Part shown: positions 1 through 5,934 of the stretch, in pieces
How the letters are laid out: each line of letters begins with the position of its first letter
Position numbering within the stretch: position 1 is the first letter of the stretch
DNA from: Candidatus Terrybacteria bacterium RIFCSPLOWO2_01_FULL_58_14
GTDB lineage: Bacteria; Patescibacteriota; Minisyncoccia; Terrybacterales; 2-01-FULL-58-14
Length of the DNA stretch: 14,204 nucleotides
Reading direction: 5' to 3'
Assembly: GCA_001824745.1 (NCBI GenBank)
Contig: MHSZ01000016.1
Coordinates: forward strand, 5,555-19,758
The notes under the pieces: model-generated
The model's input: only the letters and a program-made list of their open reading frames with translations
What the model was told of the DNA's origin: nothing
Database searches by the model: none
Position numbers and translations under genes: made by a program

Positions 1-466
1 ATTACAGAAGTCCTCGACGGTGATTCTTGCTCCGCGCGATGTCGCCGGAGCCGTCCGTGGCGGGCGCATCATCGCAGTCAGCCCCCACGAGGAACGGAAT
101 ATCGAAGGGCTTCGCGTGGAGACGGTACCCGCTTACAACATCGACAAGGAGTATCATCCTAAAAGTAACGAATGGGTGGGTTACGTTATCGAGATGAATG
201 GTACACGCTTCTATCACGCGGGCGATACCGATCACATCCCGGAAATGCATGAAGTGCATACCGACGTTGCCCTATTGCCGATCGGCGGCACGTTTACCAT
301 GGATGCGCAAGAAGCTGCGGAGGCGGCGGGAATGATTCATCCTAGCGTTGCCATTCCCATGCATTACGGTTTCGCCGTGGGAGCGGCCAAGGCCGGGAAG
401 CGCTTTCGTGATTTGGCCAAGGTGCGCGTGGAGCTTCTGCAACCCGTGATTCCTTTTACGCAGTAG
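1..466 (+). CDS. MBL-fold metal-dependent hydrolase, UPF0173 type (3' part only)
   Basis: This is the C-terminal part (about 154 codons) of a metallo-beta-lactamase-fold hydrolase; the reading frame is open to the left edge, so the GTG at 20 is internal and not a start. Visible motifs are YHAGDTD (metal-ligand Asp region), a PIGGTFTMD segment and IPMHYG with a late metal-ligand His. This arrangement is typical of the UPF0173/L-ascorbate-6-phosphate lactonase-like branch. The N-terminal HxHxDH motif lies outside the window and could not be checked. The physiological substrate of UPF0173 proteins is not established. The gene ends with TAG, converging with fmt 76 bases away; a hairpin lies between them. 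Family assignment is firm, function is not. Confidence 0.88.
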   Translation, partial: LQKSSTVILAPRDVAGAVRGGRIIAVSPHEERNIEGLRVETVPAYNIDKEYHPKSNEWVGYVIEMNGTRFYHAGDTDHIPEMHEVHTDVALLPIGGTFTMDAQEAAEAAGMIHPSVAIPMHYGFAVGAAKAGKRFRDLAKVRVELLQPVIPFTQ

Positions 467-493
467 TGCGGGGAGCGGGGCCGAGTAGGCCGA

Positions 494-526
494 AGCAAGG
501 GGGGGCAGACCCCTCTTGCTGTTTCG
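494..526. terminator. Hairpin between convergent MBL gene and fmt, possible two-way terminator
   Basis: Arms 494-504 and 510-520 can form an 11-bp stem (AGCAAG with CTTGCT, one G-U pair, then GGGG with CCCC) around a 5-base loop. On + it is followed by GTTTCGT, only a weak T tract; on - there is no real T tract. It sits in the 76-base gap between two convergent genes, the right place for a shared terminator. The left arm also carries the word CGAAGCAAGG (491-500), which recurs at 11311-11320, so it may be a repeat element used as a terminator. Confidence 0.45.
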
Positions 527-542
527 TCGGCGGAAGCGCACT

Positions 543-1583
543 TCAACGGAGCTGCTGCCCGATGAGGTTGCGGTGGCCGCGGAGGAATGCGTCGCCTTCC
601 ATCGGCGCCTTTCCCTCCGGCTGCACTCGTTGCAGCAGCAAAGCGCCATCGCCCGCGCGAATCAAGGGAAATCCTAGGGAATCTTCAGTGATCGTCCCTA
701 CGCCCGCGGTGGGGGCTGCTGATCCCACCACGGCTCTGGCGGAGAGTATTTTGAGGCGGAAACCGTCGGGAAGAAAGACAAACGTGCCTGGCCAAGAATC
801 GTAGGCGCGTACGAGCCGCGCGATTTCATCCACTCCGCTGTTCCATTCGATGTGGCCACTCGCGCGCGTGAGCATGCGGGAAAATGTGGCGGCGCTCTCG
901 TCTTGTGGCGTCGGTCGGATCTCTCCGGAAATCCACGACACCAAGGTGTTCTTCAGCAGCGATGCCCCTCGTTTCGCGAGGAGCGGTCTCACGGAAGCCG
1001 TGGTTTCTTCATCTGCGAGCGCGAGACGTTCTTGCGCGAGAATCGAACCGTGATCCATTTTTTCATCGGTGAGCATGATGGTAACGCCGGTTTCCTTATC
1101 GCCTGCGGCGATTGCCGCCTGGATAGGCGAGGGGCCGCGCCATCGCGGGAGCAGGGAGGGATGGACATTCAGTACGCCCATCGGGAAAAGACCAAGGACG
1201 CCTTTTGGAATAATTTTTCCGAACGAAGCGATGACGCCGAGGTTGGCATCGAGGGCGACCAGCGCTGCTTGGAAAGCGCGATCGGCAAGACGGATGGGCT
1301 GCAGGGCCGGGAGGCCGTGCTGATCAGCCCATAATTTTACTGGAGACGGCGCGAGTTTTTGCTCGCGGCCAACGGGTTTGTCGGGTCCAGTCACCACGCC
1401 CGCGAGGAAGATTTTCGGCTGCAATGACCAGAGTGCTTCAAGGGTCGGGAGGGCGAACTCTGGCGTCCCAAAGAAGATCACCCTGGCCGGGCAGGCTTTG
1501 GCAGATTGGCCTGCTGCTAGACCCCGTACCAGGGCCTTCGGTACGGTACGGGGCAGGTTGGCCGGCTGTTTCAAGGATTCCAT
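543..1583 (-). CDS. fmt: Methionyl-tRNA formyltransferase
   Basis: The enzyme formylates Met-tRNAfMet with 10-formyltetrahydrofolate, making the bacterial initiator tRNA in the cytosol. In a 346-residue reading, FFGTPEF (37-43) opens the formyltransferase fold; NVHPSLLPRWRG (139-150) gives Asn139 and His141, and KMDHG gives Asp177, the N/H/D catalytic set with the same spacing as E. coli N106/H108/D144. The C-terminal tRNA-binding domain follows from about residue 240. Homology starts at residue 34 (RVIFFGTPEF), where other Fmt proteins have their first Met, but here that codon is GCC. I therefore chose the ATG at 1583, which overlaps the end of def by 13 bases and gives a 33-residue extension encoded partly by a palindrome. 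A GTG at 1481 would give a family-sized 312-residue protein but cut into the first strand and has no good ribosome site. It is the last gene of priA-def-fmt. The product is certain, the start is not. Confidence 0.95.
   Translation of the reverse strand: MESLKQPANLPRTVPKALVRGLAAGQSAKACPARVIFFGTPEFALPTLEALWSLQPKIFLAGVVTGPDKPVGREQKLAPSPVKLWADQHGLPALQPIRLADRAFQAALVALDANLGVIASFGKIIPKGVLGLFPMGVLNVHPSLLPRWRGPSPIQAAIAAGDKETGVTIMLTDEKMDHGSILAQERLALADEETTASVRPLLAKRGASLLKNTLVSWISGEIRPTPQDESAATFSRMLTRASGHIEWNSGVDEIARLVRAYDSWPGTFVFLPDGFRLKILSARAVVGSAAPTAGVGTITEDSLGFPLIRAGDGALLLQRVQPEGKAPMEGDAFLRGHRNLIGQQLR
1522..1553. repeat. Inverted repeat at the def-fmt junction
   Basis: CCCCGTACC (1522-1530) pairs perfectly with GGTACGGGG (1545-1553); a second register pairs CCGTACC (1524-1530) with GGTACGG (1540-1546) around a 9-base loop. 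It lies just past the def stop and inside the N-terminal extension of fmt. There is no T tract, so it is not a normal terminator. It may act on coupling between def and fmt or be an inserted palindromic element that moved the fmt start upstream. Confidence 0.7.
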
Positions 1584-2098
1584 GGCTGTAGAGTTCCGTC
1601 TGGGAGGAGTTCGTGGAGCGTTTCCCGAACGGCCTTGTCGATGAAGAGTGTACCATCGAGGTGGTCGAGTTCGTGCTGGAGAACGCGAGCGAGGAGTCCT
1701 GACGCCGCGATACGAAACTTTTTCCCAGAGAGCGTTTGGGATTCCATGGTTATGCGTTCCGGGCGCGCGACAGTACCGTAGACGCCGGGTACCGAGAGGC
1801 AACCTTCTTCGTCTTTAATGCGCTTGAAACTTCGCCGCACAATTTTTGCATTTACGAAGACATCGGAAAGGAGCTTGTTTTGAACTTCCGGCGGGAAAAG
1901 TTCTTTTGCCACAAGAAAGAGCCGTAGCGATTCTCCCACTTGGGGTGCCGCGATCCCGATACCATCATGCGTTTCCATGAGTTGCCGCATGGCCTGCGTG
2001 AGCGCTAAGAGCGGCAGGAAATCTTTCACGGGGTCGGCGTGCGCGTGGAGTGCGGGGTGCCCGCGGAGTACCAGCGCGGATGGTTGCGTTGCTGGCAT
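1571..2098 (-). CDS. def: Peptide deformylase
   Basis: It removes the N-formyl group from nascent proteins, undoing the mark added by the downstream gene fmt. All three family motifs are intact: GIGIAAPQVG (46-55), EEGCLSVPG (97-105) and QHELDHLDG (141-149), giving metal ligands Cys100, His142 and His146 and catalytic Glu143. Length 175 is normal. The start is the ATG at 2098; no Shine-Dalgarno sequence is visible. A CATTAT hexamer on the minus strand (2112-2107) stands 8 bases before the ATG, so a nearly leaderless transcript is possible, though no good -35 is seen. It lies 171 bases after priA, so it may have its own promoter, and its end overlaps the chosen fmt start. Confidence 0.97.
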   Translation of the reverse strand: MPATQPSALVLRGHPALHAHADPVKDFLPLLALTQAMRQLMETHDGIGIAAPQVGESLRLFLVAKELFPPEVQNKLLSDVFVNAKIVRRSFKRIKDEEGCLSVPGVYGTVARPERITMESQTLSGKKFRIAASGLLARVLQHELDHLDGTLFIDKAVRETLHELLPDGTLQPWNP

Positions 2099-2111
2099 AA
2101 GGCGTGATAAT
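2084..2111 (+). promoter_or_regulatory. Candidate promoter for the small ORF between def and priA
   Basis: TTGCGT (2084-2089) and GATAAT (2106-2111) are separated by 16 bases, a plausible sigma70-type promoter on +. The -35 lies in the antisense strand of the start of def. The -10 overlaps a CATTAT on the minus strand that could serve def, so the two would be divergent and compete. Motif-level evidence only. Confidence 0.4.
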
Positions 2112-2158
2112 GTGTTCGCAACTTCGCGCGTTATGTGCAGGAGGCAGCGACAGGGGCG

Positions 2159-2230
2159 ATGGTGGGCGTTATGCTTCTCATACTCATCCTGGTGGCTTTT
2201 CTCTATCTTACCCGAAATGACATGCCGTGA
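2159..2230 (+). CDS. Small single-pass membrane peptide (23 aa)
   Basis: A short ORF in the 171-base gap between priA and def, on the opposite strand. The peptide is a short N-terminus, a run of hydrophobic residues (VMLLILILVAFLYL) and a polar tail TRNDMP, as expected of one transmembrane helix. AGGGG (2152-2156) lies 2 bases before the ATG at 2159 and 5 bases before a GTG at 2162, so the real start may be 2162; a GTG at 2135 would give 31 residues. A candidate promoter lies upstream and a hairpin with a T tract begins 7 bases after the stop, so the whole unit promoter-ORF-terminator is present. I know no family for it and assign no function. Chance is possible at this length. Confidence 0.45.
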   Translation: MVGVMLLILILVAFLYLTRNDMP

Positions 2231-2236
2231 AGGGCG

Positions 2237-2268
2237 TCCCCCCGCAAGCGCGGGGGATTATTTTTCTT
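2237..2268 (+). terminator. Rho-independent terminator after the small ORF
   Basis: TCCCCC (2237-2242) pairs with GGGGGA (2252-2257), with two further pairs inside (CG with CG) and one bulged C, followed by TTATTTTTCTT (2258-2268). The T tract is only on the + side, so it terminates + transcription. The known neighbours, priA and def, run on the other strand, so this terminator makes sense mainly if the small ORF is transcribed. Confidence 0.6.
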
Positions 2269-2269
2269 G

Positions 2270-4240
2270 TTAGAGAATCGAGGCCGGCTCGATATCGACA
2301 TCCCAACTCGGCGGCACGGCATTCCAAAGTATTTTTTCTATACGCAGATCTGCGATATTGCGCGGCCGCCAAGCGAGGACGAGATGCCATACGTGTTTCT
2401 CGCGGATACGGGTGATAAAGGCCGGGGAGGGACCTAAAATTTTTGCAGATTTGCAGATTGGCAGATTTGTAGATTGGCACATCGTACGGAGGCGCTCGGC
2501 GAGACGGTTTGCTTCGGTTTCGGCGCGTTTCGCATCGCGATGAGTAAAAGTGAGTTTCGCGAGGCGCGTGAATGGCGGCCAGCCGAGTTTTTTGCGAATG
2601 CGGAGTTCGCGCCGGGCAAAAGAGCCCCAGTCGCCTCGCACGGCATCGCGGAGGAGTTTACTGTCCTTACGCCATGTTTGTACCAGGAACGCACCCTTCG
2701 GCTTCAGCATGCTTCGGAGCTTCATGAGTGCCGAGAACGCTCGCTCCTCGGCACGGAAGTCGGGCGTTGCGAGAAGTTGTTCGAGTGCGGGTACTGCGAC
2801 GAGGTCGAGGGGTGGCAGCACCTTCCCGAGCACCATTGCCGTTGCGATGAGGGTTGCAGGACCTTCGTGCGCGCGAAACTCCGCGAGGATTCGTGTTTGA
2901 TCTTTAGGGTCTGGTGTCGCATCGGAATCGAGTCGTCCGATCCAGCTGTTGGAGAGAACGCGCTGAAGCAATCGCTCGATTCCCTCGGCACCAACACCGC
3001 GCGGGAAGAGACGGAGTCCGCGGCATGAAGGGCAGGCCAATGGCGGTGCGGACACCTTTCCGCAATGTCGGCAGCGGAGTTCATGGATCACCGTCGTCGG
3101 GCGTTGCTCCCGCAACTCTAAGCCCGGGACCAAGGGGCCGGCGATAGGTGCGCGGAACATTGGGAGAGGCGCTGCGCACGATGAGCAGCTGAAAACAAAT
3201 CCGCAATCCGCGCATGTGAGTGCCGGTGCTACGCCGAGACGATTCACATAGAGGAGGCAGCGCCCCTCGGGCTTCGTTGCCAGTGCCCGCAATGCCTCGC
3301 GGAGCGGGCGGCTCAGACGGCTGCGCCCCGGCCGTTCCTGGTGAAGGTCAATGATGCGTATTTCCCCATGAGCGTTACGATGCGGCAGCGGTGCGTGATG
3401 TTCCACGATGGCATTGAGCGAGACGATATCGTTCCCGATGGCGAAATGCGCTCTCGAGATTGCGACGAGCGACCCGGCAGCAGAGCGGCCGTCAATGAAC
3501 GGATGTTCGCGGTTTTCTTTATGGAGAAGGTTTGTTTCGTCGTCGAGGACGATAAGATGAAGTTTTGCGAACGGAAGGGCGAAGGCGCTTCTGGTTCCAA
3601 TGATCGCGCGAGGCGCTCCTGTCCGCAGCGAAAACCAGAGCGTACGAGCATTCTTCGTGCGTCCATGCGGTGCGGCTAAGACACGCGGTCCACCAAGATT
3701 TTCGAGGAGAAACTTTTGGCGCTCGCGTGTCGGGGCCAAAAGCAGGGCTTGTCCCTTTTTGTTTAGTACTCCGCGAATGAGCATTCGGTAACGACGCAAA
3801 CGGAGAGCGTCGTTGCCCACAATAACGAGCGCCTTTGTTTTGCGCGGAGGTCGGATGCGGTCCCGGCGTTCTTGCGGGAGCAGGCGGAGTGCTGCTATTG
3901 CGCGAGGATCGTTCGCCCAAAGCGGGAGCGCTTTGCGGAGAATATCGCCGAATGGGGTGAGCGTAGCCGTTGCCTCCCACTCGAGGAAACGGAGAGTGGT
4001 TTCGGGAAAAGCTGAAGCGTTGGTGATGCTGCGGGCGATGGTCTTTAGGGGGAAGGGCCGATGCCGGGAGGAATCTCCCTGGTTCGTGACGAGGCCGAGT
4101 ACGAATCGGTTGCCGAACGGGATCTCGACAAGGGCCCCCAAAACAGGCGGCTTCATTCCTTCCGGAACACGATAGGAAAAACGCCCCGAGTGTGGGCGCG
4201 GGATATGGAGCGCCGGAGCGATTTCCAGGACGGTCAACAT
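2270..4240 (-). CDS. priA: PriA-like primosomal protein N', helicase motifs degenerate
   Basis: PriA recognises stalled forks and restarts replication. The 656-residue product has the N-terminal DNA-binding region (1-about 105), a GTRSAFALPF segment (215-224), VNRLGVAP (332-339), eight zinc-binding cysteines (343, 346, 352, 355, 390, 393, 403, 406), PDFRAEER (493-500) and the C-terminal domain. The ATPase motifs are gone: the P-loop expected as GxTGSGKT reads VGNDALRLRRY (141-151); DEEH reads DDET (233-236); GSATPSLE reads GNDIVSLN (269-276); the RAGR motif VI reads KLRSMLK (507-513). It is therefore probably a DNA-binding scaffold and not a helicase; actinobacterial PriA is a known precedent for loss of helicase motifs. 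I chose the ATG at 4240, where homology begins (LTVLEIAP), over one 78 bases upstream. A 16-base tandem repeat adds residues near 590-600. First gene of priA-def-fmt. Confidence 0.9.
   Translation of the reverse strand: MLTVLEIAPALHIPRPHSGRFSYRVPEGMKPPVLGALVEIPFGNRFVLGLVTNQGDSSRHRPFPLKTIARSITNASAFPETTLRFLEWEATATLTPFGDILRKALPLWANDPRAIAALRLLPQERRDRIRPPRKTKALVIVGNDALRLRRYRMLIRGVLNKKGQALLLAPTRERQKFLLENLGGPRVLAAPHGRTKNARTLWFSLRTGAPRAIIGTRSAFALPFAKLHLIVLDDETNLLHKENREHPFIDGRSAAGSLVAISRAHFAIGNDIVSLNAIVEHHAPLPHRNAHGEIRIIDLHQERPGRSRLSRPLREALRALATKPEGRCLLYVNRLGVAPALTCADCGFVFSCSSCAAPLPMFRAPIAGPLVPGLELREQRPTTVIHELRCRHCGKVSAPPLACPSCRGLRLFPRGVGAEGIERLLQRVLSNSWIGRLDSDATPDPKDQTRILAEFRAHEGPATLIATAMVLGKVLPPLDLVAVPALEQLLATPDFRAEERAFSALMKLRSMLKPKGAFLVQTWRKDSKLLRDAVRGDWGSFARRELRIRKKLGWPPFTRLAKLTFTHRDAKRAETEANRLAERLRTMCQSTNLPICKSAKILGPSPAFITRIREKHVWHLVLAWRPRNIADLRIEKILWNAVPPSWDVDIEPASIL
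2446..2477. repeat. Two 16-bp tandem copies inside priA
   Basis: CAGATTTGCAGATTGG (2446-2461) is followed directly by CAGATTTGTAGATTGG (2462-2477), 15 of 16 bases equal. They encode part of a short extra segment (about residues 589-599) just before the conserved ILGPSPAFITRIR strand of the PriA C-terminal domain. It is AT-richer than its surroundings and looks like an in-frame expansion or insertion. Confidence 0.9.
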
Positions 4241-4249
4241 TGCTTCTAT

Positions 4250-4257
4250 AGTATAAT
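4250..4257. promoter_or_regulatory. Overlapping divergent -10 elements between priA and thpR
   Basis: TATAAT on + (4252-4257) overlaps TATACT on - (4255-4250) in the tiny gap between two divergent genes. A start about 7 bases downstream would fall near 4264 for thpR and near 4243 for priA, so both leaders would be about 0-12 bases. No convincing -35 is seen for either side. The two polymerases could not bind together, which would couple the expression of the two genes inversely. Confidence 0.55.
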
Positions 4258-4275
4258 AGCGGCGTGAGGGAGGCG

Positions 4276-4848
4276 ATGCGCCGAAAGAGGCGACTCTTTT
4301 TCGCAATCGGGATACCAAAAGCGGCGCGCGAAGCGCTCGTGCGGTTTTCCAACAAGCATAAGAAGATTCCCGTTCGATGGGTGCCGGAGGAGAACTTTCA
4401 TGCCACCGTACTCTTCTTGGGTCCGACCGACGAGGGGCGAATTTCCGATTTGCGAAAAGCGGCTGTCGGCATTCTTCGTAAGAGCGCGCCTCGCGACGAG
4501 GTGCGTTTCACGCATATTGATTGGGGGCCGCCGAAGGGGCCGATGCGGATGATTTGGCTTTACGGCGAGGCGGGGCATTCCTGGCAGCGCTTGAAAAACA
4601 CGCTTCGGCAAACATACATGAAACGCGGCCTCTATCGCGGCACCGACGAATGGCCGTTCCTCCCGCACGTGACCGTCGCTCGCATGGAACTCAAGTCGCG
4701 GCGCGTCACTCTTCCCCGTATTGAGACGGCGTTCGACACGGTTTTTCGGCCTTCGGAACTTCTCTTGATGGAAAGTCATCTTTCGCCCCGCGGACCGAAC
4801 CATGAGGTGCGTGATCGTATCGCATTACCACGCGAGGAGGCAGCATGA
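4276..4848 (+). CDS. thpR: RNA 2',3'-cyclic phosphodiesterase (2H family)
   Basis: A 190-residue 2H phosphoesterase of the ThpR/LigT group, which opens 2',3'-cyclic phosphates on RNA or tRNA half ends to 2'-phosphates. Both catalytic motifs are intact: His42-Ala-Thr44 (FHATVLFLG) and His131-Val-Thr133 (PHVTVARM), at normal spacing, and the length is that of the family. I chose the ATG at 4276 because GAGGG (4266-4270) lies 5 bases upstream; a GTG at 4264, adding four residues, would fit a leaderless transcript from the TATAAT at 4252-4257. Its last four bases, ATGA, are shared with the next gene, so the two are probably translated together although no functional link is known. Confidence 0.92.
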   Translation: MRRKRRLFFAIGIPKAAREALVRFSNKHKKIPVRWVPEENFHATVLFLGPTDEGRISDLRKAAVGILRKSAPRDEVRFTHIDWGPPKGPMRMIWLYGEAGHSWQRLKNTLRQTYMKRGLYRGTDEWPFLPHVTVARMELKSRRVTLPRIETAFDTVFRPSELLLMESHLSPRGPNHEVRDRIALPREEAA

Positions 4849-5624
4849 ATGGGGTTGCCTTTTTTGGCGTTCGGCTTGCCTACGTGAGTTCTGCGCAAGA
4901 ACTCAGGAAGCGGTTCTTGGAATTTCTTAATGGCGATGCCACGCATGTGGTCGTGACGCCAAATCCCGAAATCCTCGTGCGCGCCCGAAACGATGCGCGA
5001 TTCGCGCAGTATCTCAACGCCGCAGATTTCGCCCTTCCGGACGGTTTCGGAACGGTGCTTCTCGCGCGCATCTTTAAGAGCACGATACGACGCTGGCCGG
5101 GCATCGATGCGGCGCTGTTACTCCTTGAGGAAGCGCAGGTTCGAAACCTTCGTGTATTGCTGCTCGGGGGATTCGATGGGATTGCCGCACGCGCCGCGCA
5201 AAACTTCACGGAACGGTTTCCCGGACTTCACGTGAGTGCGATCGGCGACGGCGTGTTTTTTAGCAATGACGGTGTGGTCGTGGACGGCGACGAAGCCGCC
5301 ATACTCGCGGCTATTCGCGCCCTCGATCCGCACGTCGTACTCGTGGGTCTTGGAGCACCAAAGCAAGAAGCGTGGATTGTGCGGTATCGGGATGCCTTTC
5401 CCTCGGTGCGCGTGATGATGGCCGTGGGCGGAGCGTTCGATGTTTGGGGAGGAAGGGTACGGCGCGCACCACGCTTTTTCCGGATGCTGGGGGTGGAGTG
5501 GATCTGGCGACTCATGGGCGAACCCCGACGTTTTTCCAGGATTTTCCGAGCGACCATTTTGTTCCCGTGGTATGTTTTACGAGAAAGAACCCCGCCGGTG
5601 AAGGCGGGGGTCGAGAAGGGCTAA
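4845..5624 (+). CDS. WecG/TagA/CpsF-family glycosyltransferase (GT26)
   Basis: Enzymes of this family add N-acetylmannosamine (or a related sugar) to a lipid-linked GlcNAc in the making of teichoic acids or enterobacterial common antigen at the inner membrane face. The 259-residue protein shows TPNPE (38-42), LPDGFG (64-69) with the Asp66 expected to act as base, GLGAPKQE (168-175) and the late GGAFDVWGGRVRRAPRF region, the usual order. The tail from about 250 (RTPPVKAGVEKG) is encoded by a GC-rich hairpin and is not conserved. It starts within the ATGA overlap with thpR and converges with the next gene. Together with the GT2 and LCP genes further right it suggests a wall glycopolymer; the sugar cannot be told from the sequence. 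Confidence 0.9.
   Translation: MNGVAFFGVRLAYVSSAQELRKRFLEFLNGDATHVVVTPNPEILVRARNDARFAQYLNAADFALPDGFGTVLLARIFKSTIRRWPGIDAALLLLEEAQVRNLRVLLLGGFDGIAARAAQNFTERFPGLHVSAIGDGVFFSNDGVVVDGDEAAILAAIRALDPHVVLVGLGAPKQEAWIVRYRDAFPSVRVMMAVGGAFDVWGGRVRRAPRFFRMLGVEWIWRLMGEPRRFSRIFRATILFPWYVLRERTPPVKAGVEKG
5590..5609 (-). terminator. GC-rich hairpin, possible terminator for the minus-strand gene
   Basis: CCCCGCC (5590-5596) pairs with GGCGGGG (5603-5609) around a 6-base loop. Read on the minus strand it follows the stop of the 98-residue gene and is itself followed by TTCTTTCTC, a moderately T-rich tail. On + it lies inside the end of the GT26 gene and encodes TPPVKAG. It resembles the CCCGC/GCGGG palindromes at 2238-2256 and 11184-11198. 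Confidence 0.45.
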
Positions 5625-5633
5625 TCCTTCTCG
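5612..5633. terminator. Hairpin whose loop holds the stop codons of two convergent genes
   Basis: CGAGAAGG (5612-5619) and CCTTCTCG (5626-5633) form a perfect 8-bp stem around the loop GCTAAT. The loop contains TAA, the stop of the GT26 gene, and on the other strand TAG (5623-5621), the stop of the hypothetical gene. Neither side has a strong T tract, so it may work as an mRNA 3'-end protector more than as a terminator. Confidence 0.5.
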
Positions 5634-5917
5634 CAGAGTTCTCTGATATGCGTTTCGATCTCGTGGTCGATCTCTTCGCGTTCACGACGAGTGAATACGA
5701 TGCCTGTATCCTCCTGCGTGTGGAACCAGAGCTGGAAGGCCTCCGCCAAACCAGGCTGGGGCGTCGTACCGCCGCTGAAGGCCCACATGTTGTAGGAGGA
5801 CCGGAGATCTCGAATACCGTTGTTGTAGATGCGGGCGATGACTTCGCGGACTGCCCGGCGGGCAATGGCGGCGTAGTCGCGTTCGCCGAGGAGCTGGACA
5901 ATGGTCGGTTCGGCCAT
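5621..5917 (-). CDS. Hypothetical protein, 98 aa
   Basis: I do not recognise the family. The protein is soluble, with no signal peptide or membrane segment: a helical-looking N-terminal half (ERDYAAIARRAVREVIARIYNNGI), a middle SYNMWAFSGGTTPQPGLAEAFQLWFHTQ, and an acidic, charged helix at the end (TRREREEIDHEIETHIRELCEKD). It is likely a real gene because it fills the space between wecG-like and murC exactly, its stop overlaps the convergent stop, and a G-rich ribosome site (GAGGGGG) lies about 8 bases before its ATG. The complementary strand also has an open frame, but that one overlaps the GT26 gene by about 250 bases and is rejected. Function unknown. Confidence 0.7.
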   Translation of the reverse strand: MAEPTIVQLLGERDYAAIARRAVREVIARIYNNGIRDLRSSYNMWAFSGGTTPQPGLAEAFQLWFHTQEDTGIVFTRREREEIDHEIETHIRELCEKD

Positions 5918-5934
5918 CGAAAACCCCCCTCTCT

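Noticed and set aside
1584..1802. Upstream extension of fmt to an ATG at 1802
   Set aside because: The frame is open but overlaps most of the def C-terminal half, including its metal-binding QHELDH motif, and encodes low-complexity Arg/Pro-rich sequence with no Fmt similarity.
2446..2477. Tandem 16-mers as the remnant of a CRISPR array
   Set aside because: The copies are adjacent with no spacers, too short, and read in frame inside priA.
3519..4355. Long minus-strand open frame beside priA
   Set aside because: It is a second frame through the priA coding region; its product is Ser/Arg/Pro-rich without motifs, while the priA frame carries clear family motifs.
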